Shown here piece after piece: positions 1 to 8,844 of a DNA stretch of 64,000 nt (its first letter is position 1; each line of letters starts with the position of its first letter). Below the pieces are notes generated by a model, which had not been told where the DNA came from, did not search any database, and saw only the letters and a program-made list of their open reading frames with translations. This DNA is from JADKAV01 sp037046735 (GTDB lineage Bacteria > Actinomycetota > Actinomycetes > S36-B12 > UBA10799): NCBI GenBank assembly GCA_037046735.1, contig JBAOHC010000027.1:310001-374000 (forward strand), given 5' to 3'. Made by a program: the position numbers and the translations under genes.

Positions 1-1
1 C

Positions 2-599
2 ATCGTCTCCGCCGGGATGACGCTGGTGTTCCTGAGCATGCGTGCCGTCATGGATATCGGCGGGACGTGCGCATCCGGTGGGCCCTACGCCATCACCACA
101 CCGTGCCCCGAGGGCGCTGCAGCTCTGCTGCCCCTGGGGATCATCGTGGGGCTGATCGGCCTCTGGATGTACGCAGTGACCTCGTCGAAGTTGCCGGGCC
201 CGCGGCTCACCCTGCTCACGTGGTCGGCGTTGTTCCTCAGCCTGGGCTGGAACTTCTGGCAGTACGGGCTGAACCCACCGATGGCCGCGACGGGCGTCGT
301 GTGGGGGTGGATCATCTGCGGCGTGGTGTTCGTCGCGATGGGCGCGTTCCCGCTCTTCGGGCTGTTCAACCGCGACGTCGCCAAGGCCCTCTTCTGGGCC
401 GACAGCCCCAGTGAGAACCCGGTGGATCCCTACCCGCACGGCGTACATGCTCCCCTGCGGCACGCTCCGACCCCACCTGTCAGCTCTGAGGACTCGCTGC
501 CCTGTCGCCCTGGAGCGCCTCGCCGCCCTGCACAGCAGCGGTGCCATCACCGATGCGGAGTTCGCCACAGCCAAACGCCGGATCCTGGAGGGGCAGTGA
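2..599 (+). CDS. SHOCT-domain membrane protein, 5' partial, frameshifted
   Basis: The frame is open from the left edge, so the real start lies outside the window. The visible part has hydrophobic segments around LLPLGIIVGLIGLWMYAV, a second pair near WSALFLSLGWNFW and a third near IICGVVFVAMGAFPLFGLF, and an extracytoplasmic-type loop with two cysteines (GTCASGGPY...TPCP). Near base 500 the reading frame moves forward by one. The next frame gives LERLAALHSSGAITDAEF, a clear C-terminal SHOCT helix pair (a short oligomerisation motif), and stops at 599. One extra base near 497-505 explains the break; I cannot tell sequencing error from mutation. The stop overlaps the next small gene's GTG. The protein's function is unknown. 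Confidence 0.75.
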
Positions 600-703
600 C
601 CAACTCGAACACCACCAAGGCCGCGATGGCCATCGTCCAACTCATCGCGATCCTCGTCGGGATCGGCGTTGGCCTGTGGGTCTTTCAGCTGGTCACCGGC
701 TGA
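596..703 (+). CDS. 35-residue single-pass membrane peptide
   Basis: A GTG start at 596 overlaps the stop of the SHOCT gene (GTGA), which suggests translational coupling. The peptide has a short polar start (VTNSNTTK) followed by one strongly hydrophobic helix, AIVQLIAILVGIGVGLWVFQL. I do not recognise a family. It could be an accessory peptide of the SHOCT membrane protein. The reading frame is also the continuation of the SHOCT protein's N-terminal frame, so an alternative reading is a single chimeric ORF; the clean SHOCT motif in the other frame argues against that. Confidence 0.55.
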   Translation: MTNSNTTKAAMAIVQLIAILVGIGVGLWVFQLVTG

Positions 704-747
704 AAGACGGGCCGAGGTTGTCGCCGCTTTGGCCAGCCGCGAAGCCT

Positions 748-813
748 GTTTACGACCGTTGGTTCAGTTTCCGCACTGAGCCTCACAGCGGGAACTGACC
801 AACGGTCGTAAAC
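748..813. terminator. Long inverted repeat, probable hairpin terminator
   Basis: Left arm GTTTACGACCGTTGGT (748-763) is an exact reverse complement of the right arm at 798-813. The pairing extends inward to about 24 bases (TCAGTTTCC against GGGAACTGA) with small bulges and a loop of roughly 17 bases. It lies between two rightward genes and has no T tract, as is usual for hairpin terminators in high-GC actinobacteria. Confidence 0.55.
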
Positions 814-859
814 AGCGTTCGGGAGCCCGGAGTAAACTTCTCACCAGGAGGATCACCTC

Positions 860-1042
860 GTGAGGACACAGGAGCAGCGCAGCGTGGTCGCCGCGCGGTG
901 CCCACTCAGATCAGGCGAACCCTGCACGCTATGCCATCCCGACGCCCGGACAGGTCCGCAGGACTGCCCGACAGTCGCCCTGGTCATGGATGATGAACAG
1001 ATGCGCGAGGAGTTCGCGAAGTACCGGCGCGAGCACCGCTGA
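860..1042 (+). CDS. DUF6767-like small cysteine-containing protein
   Basis: This 60-residue protein starts at GTG 860, nine bases after a good ribosome site (AGGAGG at 846-851). It carries the pattern RCPLRSGEPCTLCHP, then GPQDCPTVALVMDD and a charged C-terminal helix (MREEFAKYRREHR). The pattern matches the short actinobacterial DUF6767 proteins I know, which have no assigned function. The four cysteines, two of them in CTLC, suggest metal binding, but this is inference. It is transcribed alone, downstream of a hairpin. Confidence 0.7.
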   Translation: MRTQEQRSVVAARCPLRSGEPCTLCHPDARTGPQDCPTVALVMDDEQMREEFAKYRREHR

Positions 1043-1048
1043 CCCGCC

Positions 1049-3334
1049 CTATGGCACCGCTGTCACCGCACTCAAGGCCGGACCCTGGAAGGTCACGTTG
1101 AGTTCGTTCACGGGCTTCTGCCAGCTGAAGTCGAACGGCGCCGAGTTGCTGCCGTAGTACCCGGAAGGCCAGCCCTTGCCGGACAGGGTGGGGACCGGCC
1201 AGTTGTTGCCATAGGCATTGGCCGTCGGGCTGCCGTTCGCGGAGTTGACCTTGAGCCCGGGCAGGCTGATGGTCGGTGATGCCGTGCAGCCGAACTGAGT
1301 GGGCACCGCCGGTGTTCCATCCAGAGTGACCATGTCCGCCATGTTGGCCGGCGTCACGGTTCCCAGCGCGACGGCCTGGCTGCCCCCCGCAGAGGCCGCC
1401 TGGATGGACACCGGCTGGTTGGCGGCATTGGGCGCCAGATAGGGCATGTTGATGCCGTCGGTCGCGCTGGACACCGACTCCTCGATGTAGGTCGGCTGGC
1501 CGTCGGCTGTGACCCCGAAGAAGTTCACCAACCAGTCAGCGTCCTGCGGCAGCTGACCGGAGGTGTTCGTCGGGGTATTCGTCAGCGTGCTCTGTTCAAC
1601 CGTGGTCGGCGCCCCGCTACCAAAGGGGGTCGTGAGCGTGGCTGTCATCTGCGAAAGGTCGCAGCGCAGCGTGTAGTTGCCCGTCGAGTCCGCAGTGGCC
1701 GTCATGATCGGCGGATTTCCCTCATTGAGCAGGCCGGCGCTGTACTGCGGATTCGTCAGGTAGCTGAGCTGGATGTACATCTCGCCAAGGGTCGTGTACT
1801 GGCACAGGTAGTCAGTTGGGTTGTATTGGCACTTCGCGGCGCCATCGGGGAACCCGGGATTCGGGCCGACGTACTGCATCAGCCCGTCCTGGAAGGTGGC
1901 AGAGCCACCCGTGTACGTCCCCGACGACGCATTCGGTGAGACCATCGGCGCGGGCATACCACCGTTCCAGTAGTACACCGCGTTGGTCTGCGCGCCGAGC
2001 GCCTGCTGCAACGTACCGGTGATGAACCCGCTGCTCGGGGTGTCGGTGAATGCGCCCTGGTTGCCCGCGGCGGGGCTACCCGCCCAGGTGTTGGTCGGCG
2101 GCAGGACAGCCTGGCTGGGGTCTGACACCCCGTTCGTCCCGAAGCCCGTCACCACCGAACTCACACCGAACAACTGCGGGTACTGGGCGGTGTTGTTGCA
2201 GGTGTCCACCTTCAAGCCGGTGAAGAAGGATACGAGGAACTTCACAGTGGCCGCGGCGATCGCCCCCACTGCCCCTGCCTGCGAGTAGGTACTGCCCTCA
2301 CCGAGCGCGTTGACGGCCGACTGTCCGGCCGCGTTGGCAGAGTTCACGAGATCGGTGGTCAACGTGCCCTGTGTACCCGGCGCGTTCAGCCCCTCCTCGG
2401 CGCCGAACAGGCCGGCTGGGTAGTCCACCGTGAGTGGGAAGAACGGCGGCTGGATGTACGTGAACACCGCCGAGTCGCCGGCGTTCACTGTCTCCTGTGT
2501 GGCAGGCGGCGGCGCATTGGTCGTCGAACCATAGTCCGCCGCGTACAAGCACTGGATCACCGGCTGAACCGTGATCTGCTGCTGAAATGGCGTGTTGTTC
2601 TGGACGTAGACGAGGTTGAAGTACGGCGTGTCGGGAGTGGACGCCAATGTGGCGTTCGCCTGGTCGGCGCCCTGCGCGACCGACCGCCGGAGCACGCGCC
2701 GCTGAGCGATCGCGGCCGCCGTCGCCTGCTGCACGGTGCGCTTGGACCATTGCCCCTTCACCAGCTGGCCGGCGCTGATCTGGGTCAGTTCGTGCGCCGA
2801 ACCACCGCGCTTGGTGTCCTTGCGGTGGGTTACCGAGACCGCGACCGCAGCCCGGCGGCCCGAGAATGACCGCTCCCGAAGCTGTTTGGACACCTTCGCG
2901 GACAGAGGCACCTTCAGGGTCATCACACCCGATCGCTCGACCTTGCGGGTGGTGTGGGCGCGGGCGAGCAGTGCCCTGTCGGTGAGGACCTCGACAGACC
3001 GCGGCTTCTTGACCTGGCTGTACTTCTTCTTGGCGACCGCCACCCGCAGGCGCAGCCGATCCTGGGTGTGAGCGCGCTTGGTACTGCTCCGCTTGGGGTC
3101 CACATAGACCTTGGCCACCACGGTCAACCTGCCCCGTTTGCCGCCGGCGAGGTAGGGGAACTGCACCCATTGCGGCGGCAGGCCGGCCCGCGCGGTGCGG
3201 TTGGCCGCTGGCACCGGTTGCGCGTCAGCACTGACGTGTGCACCTGGCGCCGGTTCGGCGGCCAGCACCAGCGGCGCCGGTAGCACAGCCACGGCAGTGG
3301 CCAACGATGCAAGGACTGAAACGGTGCGGATCAT
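1049..3334 (-). CDS. Large secreted protein of unknown function
   Basis: About 761 residues. I chose the ATG at 3334 (MIRTVSVLAS) over an upstream ATG because it has GGAG seven bases before it and opens directly into a signal peptide ending near VLAAEPAPG. Residues about 70-210 form a Lys/Arg-rich region (KKKYSQVKKPR), then comes a Gly/Ala/Asn/Thr-rich extracellular region with aromatic residues and scattered cysteines (PVIQCLYAADYG, AKCQYNPTDYLCQY). No catalytic motif was recognised. A decayed copy of its C-terminal part (around PNAANQPVSIQAASAGGSQA) lies at 48120-48402, so this is a local paralogous family. The C-terminal end (VNELNVTFQGPALSAVTAVP) shows no cell-wall sorting signal. Confidence 0.8.
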   Translation of the reverse strand: MIRTVSVLASLATAVAVLPAPLVLAAEPAPGAHVSADAQPVPAANRTARAGLPPQWVQFPYLAGGKRGRLTVVAKVYVDPKRSSTKRAHTQDRLRLRVAVAKKKYSQVKKPRSVEVLTDRALLARAHTTRKVERSGVMTLKVPLSAKVSKQLRERSFSGRRAAVAVSVTHRKDTKRGGSAHELTQISAGQLVKGQWSKRTVQQATAAAIAQRRVLRRSVAQGADQANATLASTPDTPYFNLVYVQNNTPFQQQITVQPVIQCLYAADYGSTTNAPPPATQETVNAGDSAVFTYIQPPFFPLTVDYPAGLFGAEEGLNAPGTQGTLTTDLVNSANAAGQSAVNALGEGSTYSQAGAVGAIAAATVKFLVSFFTGLKVDTCNNTAQYPQLFGVSSVVTGFGTNGVSDPSQAVLPPTNTWAGSPAAGNQGAFTDTPSSGFITGTLQQALGAQTNAVYYWNGGMPAPMVSPNASSGTYTGGSATFQDGLMQYVGPNPGFPDGAAKCQYNPTDYLCQYTTLGEMYIQLSYLTNPQYSAGLLNEGNPPIMTATADSTGNYTLRCDLSQMTATLTTPFGSGAPTTVEQSTLTNTPTNTSGQLPQDADWLVNFFGVTADGQPTYIEESVSSATDGINMPYLAPNAANQPVSIQAASAGGSQAVALGTVTPANMADMVTLDGTPAVPTQFGCTASPTISLPGLKVNSANGSPTANAYGNNWPVPTLSGKGWPSGYYGSNSAPFDFSWQKPVNELNVTFQGPALSAVTAVP

Positions 3335-3623
3335 GGCGCTCCATCGGGCTTGTGCAGGCAGGCTACAGCCCTGCGTGGTCAAAGTCGATCATGTGGTCTC
3401 CGCCCACTCCGACGCCAGCGTCGAGCCCGTGGTTCCCTACGCCGCACCTGGCATTGCCCCTCCAGGAATTCCGGTTTCGTGCCGATGAAGTCCCTGACGC
3501 GGACGGAACCGCCACCGCCCCTGGCAACGAGGTGATGACCATGGACCATTTCGGCCCCGGCAGTGCCCGCCCTGCATCTTCCGCCGCGCCTGCTGCAGGT
3601 CGTGGCTCCGTCACAGGTGGGCG

Positions 3624-5042
3624 ATGGGCGTATGGCTCGGCGGGGTGGCGTGCCTGGTGGTGATGCTGTTGCCGGTGGGGTCGCCCGAACGCGTGATGCT
3701 CATTCACGCGACAAGCTTCGTCGCAGTTGTGGTGTTCCTCATCGCGATCCTGCGCATGCCGCGCGCAGTACGAGTTGTCTGGTGGTGGCTCTGGGCCTTC
3801 TTGGTGCTGACCGTCGCCGGGGATGCGGTGTACGACATGTACCTCTACTACTTTGACAAGGAGCCATTCCCCAGCCCCGCCGATGTCCTTTACCTCGCGT
3901 CCTACGGCGCCCTGGTCTCGGCGCTGGTGGTTCTGGTCCGCCGACGGCAGCCCGGCCACAATCGCGAGACCTGGGTGGACACCGCCGTCATGACCGTGGC
4001 AGCGGGCTGTGTGGTGGCCACCGTCGTGATCATGCCCATGCTGACGGAGTCGGCCGCTCCGCTGGTGACGACCCTCATCGCGCTGGCCTACCCTCTGCTG
4101 GATGTGATCGCCTTGTCCGTGCTGATCCGGATGCTGGTCGGCGTGGACAAGATGAACCGAACCTTGGGGCTACTGACCGTGTCGCTGGCCTGCATGCTCA
4201 CCGCCGATCTCGTCTTCCAAAGTCTCGCGGCGCAGGGCGTGGTGGCGGATGCACCGGCCTGGGTGGACGTCTTGTTCCTCGCCTCATCACTGCTGCTGAC
4301 GGCTGCGGCCACGTCGCGTGGGGCAAGGACCATCACCCGGCCGAGCCCCACGAGTCACCGCACCAAGGCCCGCCTCATCGGCCTCGCGGTGGCCGCGTTG
4401 ACCGCCCCCACGCTGCTGGCCTTCTCCGTGTGGAGTGAGGTGGGCTCGGGTGCGCGGCTGCTGGCGGTGGCCTCCATCGCTGTCATCCTGTTGATCCTTT
4501 GGGGGGCTCTGATGCTGATCTCCATGGTGGAGGAACAGGCCGCACTGCTTGCCGAACTGGCCCGCAAGGACAGCCTGACCGGGCTGCCGAACCGTCGTAC
4601 CTGGGATTTCGAACTCGACCGGATGGCCGTGCGCACCGCGGAGAGGGATGTTCCGCTCACCGTGGCCATGCTCGACCTCGATCACTTCAAGGCCTACAAC
4701 GACCGCCACGGACATCCCGCGGGTGACACCCTGCTGTCCGACTGTGCCCGTGCCTGGCGTTCCTGCCTCGATCCGCACCTGGTGCTGGCCCGCTATGGCG
4801 GTGAGGAGTTCGCCGCGTTGCTTCCTGACCTGACGCTGCAGGGCGCCTGTTCGGTTCTCAATCAACTCCGCCTGGCCACTCCGGGCGAACAGACCGTGTC
4901 CATCGGCTGCGCGCAACGGGTGCCCGGGGAGCCGATCGAGCAGACCCTGCACCGAGCGGACCTCGCCCTGTACCAGGCCAAGGCCAGCGGCCGGGACATC
5001 GTCGTGGCTTACGAATGGGATGAGGTCGAGGTGCGCGGCTAG
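3624..5042 (+). CDS. Membrane diguanylate cyclase (GGDEF)
   Basis: A 472-residue protein that should make cyclic di-GMP from two GTP. The ATG at 3624 follows AGGTGGG. The first 300 residues hold about eight hydrophobic segments that may sense a membrane or small-molecule signal. The GGDEF domain begins at KDSLTGLPNRR (D316) and has the active-site GGEEF at residues 392-396, so catalysis looks intact. The inhibitory I-site (RxxD five residues before GGEEF) is absent: the sequence there is DPHL. No EAL or HD-GYP domain is fused and no other c-di-GMP gene lies nearby. It converges with, and overlaps by four bases, the alcohol dehydrogenase. Confidence 0.9.
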   Translation: MGVWLGGVACLVVMLLPVGSPERVMLIHATSFVAVVVFLIAILRMPRAVRVVWWWLWAFLVLTVAGDAVYDMYLYYFDKEPFPSPADVLYLASYGALVSALVVLVRRRQPGHNRETWVDTAVMTVAAGCVVATVVIMPMLTESAAPLVTTLIALAYPLLDVIALSVLIRMLVGVDKMNRTLGLLTVSLACMLTADLVFQSLAAQGVVADAPAWVDVLFLASSLLLTAAATSRGARTITRPSPTSHRTKARLIGLAVAALTAPTLLAFSVWSEVGSGARLLAVASIAVILLILWGALMLISMVEEQAALLAELARKDSLTGLPNRRTWDFELDRMAVRTAERDVPLTVAMLDLDHFKAYNDRHGHPAGDTLLSDCARAWRSCLDPHLVLARYGGEEFAALLPDLTLQGACSVLNQLRLATPGEQTVSIGCAQRVPGEPIEQTLHRADLALYQAKASGRDIVVAYEWDEVEVRG

Positions 5043-6088
5043 GGCCGCAGCATCACCTTGAGGGCAGTGCGGTCATCCATCGCTGCGTAGGCGTCGGGTG
5101 TCTGTTCCAGATCCAGGGTCAGATCGAAGACGCGGCCCGGATCGACCTGGCCCGTGAGAACCCCCGGCAGCAGTTCCTCGATGTAGGCGCGCACCGGCGC
5201 CGGGCCTCCGGTGAGAGTGATGTTGGGACCGAACAGGCTGCCGAAACCGACCGGCGCATCCTGGTACTGCGGGACACCGACCCGGCTGATCACGCCGCCG
5301 GGCCGGACGATCCCGACCGCCTGCTCGTACGCGGGCATGTGACCGACTGCCTCGAGCACGATGGGGCTGCCGCCGGCGGTGATCTCGCGCACCTTCGCGA
5401 TGCCCTCAATGCCGCGCTCGGCCACCACGTCGGTGGCACCGAATTCCCGGCCGAGGTCGGTGCGCACTGGGTACCGGCCCATCAGGACGATCTGCTCCGC
5501 ACCGAGTTGCTTGGCGCAGAGCACAGCCAGCAGCCCGACCGCCCCGTCGCCAATCACAGTCACCGTGGCACCGGGTGTCACGCCGCCCCTCACGGCGGCG
5601 TGCCAGCCCGTGCCGTAGACGTCAGACAGCGTGAGCAGGCTCGCCAGCAGGGTTTCATCGGTATCGGCGTCGACGCCGGGCACGGCGACCAACGTGCCAT
5701 CGGCGAGCGGGACGCGCACCGCTTGCGCCTGGCCGCCAGCAGTCCCCAGACGCGGATCACCCCAGAACCCGCCATTCACGCACGACGTCTGCAGACCCGC
5801 CCGACAGAACTCGCAGTGACCGCAGGAGACCGCGAACGGTGCGATGACGAAGTCACCGGGGCGCACCGTCGTCACCTCCTCGCCTGTCTGCTCCACCACC
5901 CCGATGAACTCATGTCCCATCGGTGAACCGTTGGTTGAGGTCGGCTTCGAATGGTAGGGATGCAGATCACTGCCGCACACGCAGGAACGCACCACCTGCA
6001 CGACTGCATCGGTCGATTCCTGCAAAGTCGGATCGGGGGCGTCGATCACGCGGACATCGCCCGCGCCGTACATGTATGTCGCTCGCAT
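5039..6088 (-). CDS. Zinc-dependent alcohol dehydrogenase (MDR family)
   Basis: 349 residues, a normal length for a medium-chain zinc dehydrogenase acting on an alcohol or aldehyde with NAD(P). Catalytic-zinc ligands are visible as C38 in CVCGSD and H59-E60 in MGHEF. The structural-zinc loop has C89, C92, C95 and C103 (SCGHCEFCRAGLQTSC). The nucleotide-binding turn is VIGDGAVGLLAV. The substrate cannot be told. It is monocistronic, facing the diguanylate cyclase. The upstream region has no clear ribosome site at the ATG, so the mRNA may be leaderless. Confidence 0.88.
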   Translation of the reverse strand: MRATYMYGAGDVRVIDAPDPTLQESTDAVVQVVRSCVCGSDLHPYHSKPTSTNGSPMGHEFIGVVEQTGEEVTTVRPGDFVIAPFAVSCGHCEFCRAGLQTSCVNGGFWGDPRLGTAGGQAQAVRVPLADGTLVAVPGVDADTDETLLASLLTLSDVYGTGWHAAVRGGVTPGATVTVIGDGAVGLLAVLCAKQLGAEQIVLMGRYPVRTDLGREFGATDVVAERGIEGIAKVREITAGGSPIVLEAVGHMPAYEQAVGIVRPGGVISRVGVPQYQDAPVGFGSLFGPNITLTGGPAPVRAYIEELLPGVLTGQVDPGRVFDLTLDLEQTPDAYAAMDDRTALKVMLRP

Positions 6089-6551
6089 GACACCAGTTAA
6101 CGCCAGATGTCATAGAAGGCCATTCGGCGCCGACACGTGCCGAGATGGCCATGCCATGCGCGGGCCCCCCATGGTGGATCTTCGGCGGGCCACTCAGTGC
6201 GGTTTGGCAAGGATGGCGAGGATGCAGCGCAGCCAGTGACGATGGGCCGGAACCGGGCAGACCGCCGGGGGTTCTGCAACGTCACGTTGGGCAAGGCCTA
6301 CCCATCGGCACACGGCCCGAGGCCCGCCACCCGACCGTCGGCGATTCCGCAAAGCACAACACCTGCTGGTCACACAGGGCATCACATTGCAGCTGGCGAT
6401 TGCCGGTGAGGACCCCCGATCGACGAGGTCCTCAGCTTGCTGGCACGAGTGGTGATCAGCGATCTCGACTCATTACCGGTGTTGGCTGTCCGCCGGTGTT
6501 GGGTCGCGATCGGGGGGTAGCGTTGCTGACGTCGAACCCTGAGGAGAATCC
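6089..6551. other. Intergenic region, divergent promoters
   Basis: About 460 bases between the divergent dehydrogenase and DUF1269 genes. Open frames across it have no recognisable protein and look like high-GC chance frames. A TAGCGT box at 6518-6523 could be the -10 of the DUF1269 gene. Nothing else was recognised. Confidence 0.5.
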
Positions 6552-7130
6552 ATGTCCGACGACAACAACCCCCAATCCGCCGACACCGAACTGACCGTGG
6601 ACGCGATGGCCGTCACCGACGGGGCATACTCCCTGATCGTGGCCGATTTCGACGACGTCGATGCGGCATGGGAAGCCTACGAGTCACTCAAGTCGGTCGA
6701 GGACGGCAGGTCGGTGGAGATCGAGGCCGTGGTGGTCGTCACCAAGGATGAGGACGGCAAACTCCATGTCCAGAAGGCCACTGATCACAGCACTCGTCGG
6801 GGCCTCGGTTGGGGCGTTGTCGGCGGAGTCGTGCTCGGCGTGGTCTTCCCGCCATCGATCCTGGCTAGCGCCGCCGTCTTGGGCGTCGGTGGGGCAGCCG
6901 TGGGCAAGGCCCGGGAACTGCATCACAAGAGCGAGCTCGCCGAGGAGTTGCAGTACTCGATCGATCCTGGGCACTCCGGACTGATTGCCTTGGTGTCCGA
7001 TCCGGGCGTGGTCGAGATCCGCAAGGCGATGGACAAGGCCAACCGGATCGTGCAGTCAGCAGTGGACAAGGTTGCCACCGAGGACATCAAAGCAACTGCC
7101 AAAGAGGTGGCGTCCGAGCCAGAAGACTGA
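6552..7130 (+). CDS. DUF1269-family membrane protein
   Basis: 192 residues with the ribosome site GAGGAG nine bases before the ATG. The pattern YSLIVADFDDVDAAWEAYESLK followed by an acidic soluble part, a Gly-rich hydrophobic hairpin (GWGVVGGVVLGVVFPP ... AAVLGVGGAAVGKA) and a helical C-terminus is that of DUF1269 proteins, which are small membrane-associated proteins without an assigned role, often stress-induced. It is a single-gene unit followed by a dispersed palindromic repeat. Confidence 0.85.
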   Translation: MSDDNNPQSADTELTVDAMAVTDGAYSLIVADFDDVDAAWEAYESLKSVEDGRSVEIEAVVVVTKDEDGKLHVQKATDHSTRRGLGWGVVGGVVLGVVFPPSILASAAVLGVGGAAVGKARELHHKSELAEELQYSIDPGHSGLIALVSDPGVVEIRKAMDKANRIVQSAVDKVATEDIKATAKEVASEPED

Positions 7131-7164
7131 TCCGGTAGCCGTCCGTGCTGACTCGATGAGCAAT

Positions 7165-7212
7165 TGGGCAGAAGGTGCTGCGACACGCCGCGAGGAATCG
7201 CGACAAGTGCCG
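7165..7212. repeat. Dispersed palindromic repeat, family A, copy 1 (core inverted)
   Basis: Starts TGGGCAGAAGGTGC and ends CGACAAGTGCCGA around the core TGCGACACGCCGCGAG. Compared with copies at 11467, 24858 and 55589, the two outer arms are exchanged and reverse-complemented while the core keeps its orientation. Lies between convergent genes. Confidence 0.75.
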
Positions 7213-7222
7213 AATCGCCTTC

Positions 7223-8446
7223 CTACACCTCGGCCAGGCCCACCGCGTCATCAGCCAACCGGGCCGGATCCACCTGCCGACCCGAGCGGATCAAATCACC
7301 CACGCTGCCGATCGTGTCCCACCGACTGACGTGCATCCCGGCCAGGACTCGGCCGCCTGACAGCCAGAAGGCCATGAAGTCCAGGCCTGACGTATCACCC
7401 CGCACCACTACCTGGTCGTAATCCCCCGGTCCGGCGTAGCCGGTGTACTCCATCCCCAGGTCGTATTGGTCTGTGTAGAAGTACGGCAGCCGATCGTACG
7501 GTTGCGTGCCACCGAGCATCGACCGCGCGGCATGTGGCCCCTGGTTCAGAGCATTCGCCCAGTGCTCCACCCGAATCCGCCGTTCGAGCAAAGGGTGCTC
7601 GGCTTCCGCGATGTCCCCGGCCGCGAAGACCGCAGGGCCTGACGTGCGCAGTGTGGCATCCACGAGAATGCCACTGCCGATGTCCAATCCACTCGAACGC
7701 GCGAATTCGATGCTGGGAGTGACCCCGACGCCCACCACCGCCCGATCCGCCGTGAGGACGGTGCCGTCAGCGAGTTCCACCCCGGCGAAGGCGCCATCGG
7801 TCGCGATGAACGATTGCACCCCGACCCCGCAGCGCAGATCTACGCCGTGCGCGCGATGAAGATCGGCAAACACCTGCGCGACCTCCGGGCCAAGCACGCC
7901 CACGAGGGGCAGCTCCGCCTGCTCCAGAACCGTCACCGCAACCCCTTGCTCGCGGGCGACGGCGGCGACCTCCAGCCCGATCCACCCCCCGCCCACGATC
8001 ACCAGATGCTGCGTTGTGTCCAGACCCGCCCGCAGCGCGTCCGCATCGTCGAGGGTGCGCAAGTAGTGCACTCCCGTGGCATCTGCGCCGGGAATATTCA
8101 GCCGACGCGGGGTCGAACCGGTCGCCAGCAGCAGCGCGTCGTAAGCCAACAGGGTCCCATCAGACAGTTGCACCTGGCGCTCGCCCAGCTGCAACCCCTG
8201 GACCGACGTACCCTGCCGCAAGGTGATCGACTGCTCCTGGAACCATGACGCGGGCTGAACAAAGACGCTGTCGCGTTGTGCTTTGCCTTGCAGATAGTCC
8301 TTGGACAGCGGTGGCCGCTCGTAGGGAGGATGGGCTTCGGCCCCAACCATGACCACCTCACCTGAGAAGCCCTCTTCTCGTAGGGTCTGCGCGGCCTTCA
8401 CAGCGGCGAGTCCCGCACCGACGATGACAAATCTGTCGGAGGTCAT
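7223..8446 (-). CDS. FAD-dependent NAD(P)H ferredoxin/rubredoxin-type reductase
   Basis: 407 residues. It passes electrons from NAD(P)H to a small iron-sulfur carrier in enzymes of this family. The N-terminal FAD-binding fold is VIVGAGLAAVKAAQTLREEG and the second, NAD-binding, fold is VIVGGGWIGLEVA. The motifs PYERPPLSK, LLATGSTPRRL and the FAD-contacting VFAAGDIAE are all present, and a C-terminal reductase domain follows. No ferredoxin or P450/oxygenase gene is adjacent, so the partner is unknown. The neighbouring Old Yellow Enzyme is read in the same direction but 400 bases upstream. Confidence 0.88.
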   Translation of the reverse strand: MTSDRFVIVGAGLAAVKAAQTLREEGFSGEVVMVGAEAHPPYERPPLSKDYLQGKAQRDSVFVQPASWFQEQSITLRQGTSVQGLQLGERQVQLSDGTLLAYDALLLATGSTPRRLNIPGADATGVHYLRTLDDADALRAGLDTTQHLVIVGGGWIGLEVAAVAREQGVAVTVLEQAELPLVGVLGPEVAQVFADLHRAHGVDLRCGVGVQSFIATDGAFAGVELADGTVLTADRAVVGVGVTPSIEFARSSGLDIGSGILVDATLRTSGPAVFAAGDIAEAEHPLLERRIRVEHWANALNQGPHAARSMLGGTQPYDRLPYFYTDQYDLGMEYTGYAGPGDYDQVVVRGDTSGLDFMAFWLSGGRVLAGMHVSRWDTIGSVGDLIRSGRQVDPARLADDAVGLAEV

Positions 8447-8844
8447 GACTCAACTTCTCACCGGTTCCGCGCCATCGCAATGGCACGTGCCTGTGTGCGA
8501 CACCAGCCCCACACGAACCCGCCCGACACGCCGAGCAACCCCTCCCCCGTCGTCACCTCGACGTGGCTCGGCACACCTGCATTACCCATCGATCTGGTCG
8601 TCGTGACGACCTTCGACAGTCACGGGCGCATTGGCCGCGGGGACGATCGCGGATACCAGCACCGGCAGGGCCTAGGTCCGGCTGTTCCTCATCGACGCTA
8701 CGACGCTGGTGGCGAAGGCCACCTCCGATCTGCCGATCGGGACCTTGGACCCCAGCGACGTGACGTTCCGCCCCCCGCCGGCCCCACCGTCCACTCCGAC
8801 GCTCAGGACCGCACGGTGATGATCAGGGACGGTGGCTGAGCCGG
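8447..8844. other. Intergenic stretch, possible relic
   Basis: About 400 bases between two leftward genes. The rightward frame at 8676-8819 reads RLFLIDATTLVAKATSD, which looks protein-like but directly follows a stop and matches no family I can name. It could be a decayed gene end; otherwise I see nothing here. Confidence 0.35.

Noticed and set aside
2298..3170. Long minus-strand open frame inside the secreted-protein gene
   Set aside because: It overlaps the real gene in another frame, is Arg/Gly/Pro-rich, and has no domain; typical of high-GC shadow frames.
8480..8839. 119-codon plus-strand frame
   Set aside because: Composition and lack of any motif suggest chance; only a short protein-like stretch in another frame was kept as a possible relic note.
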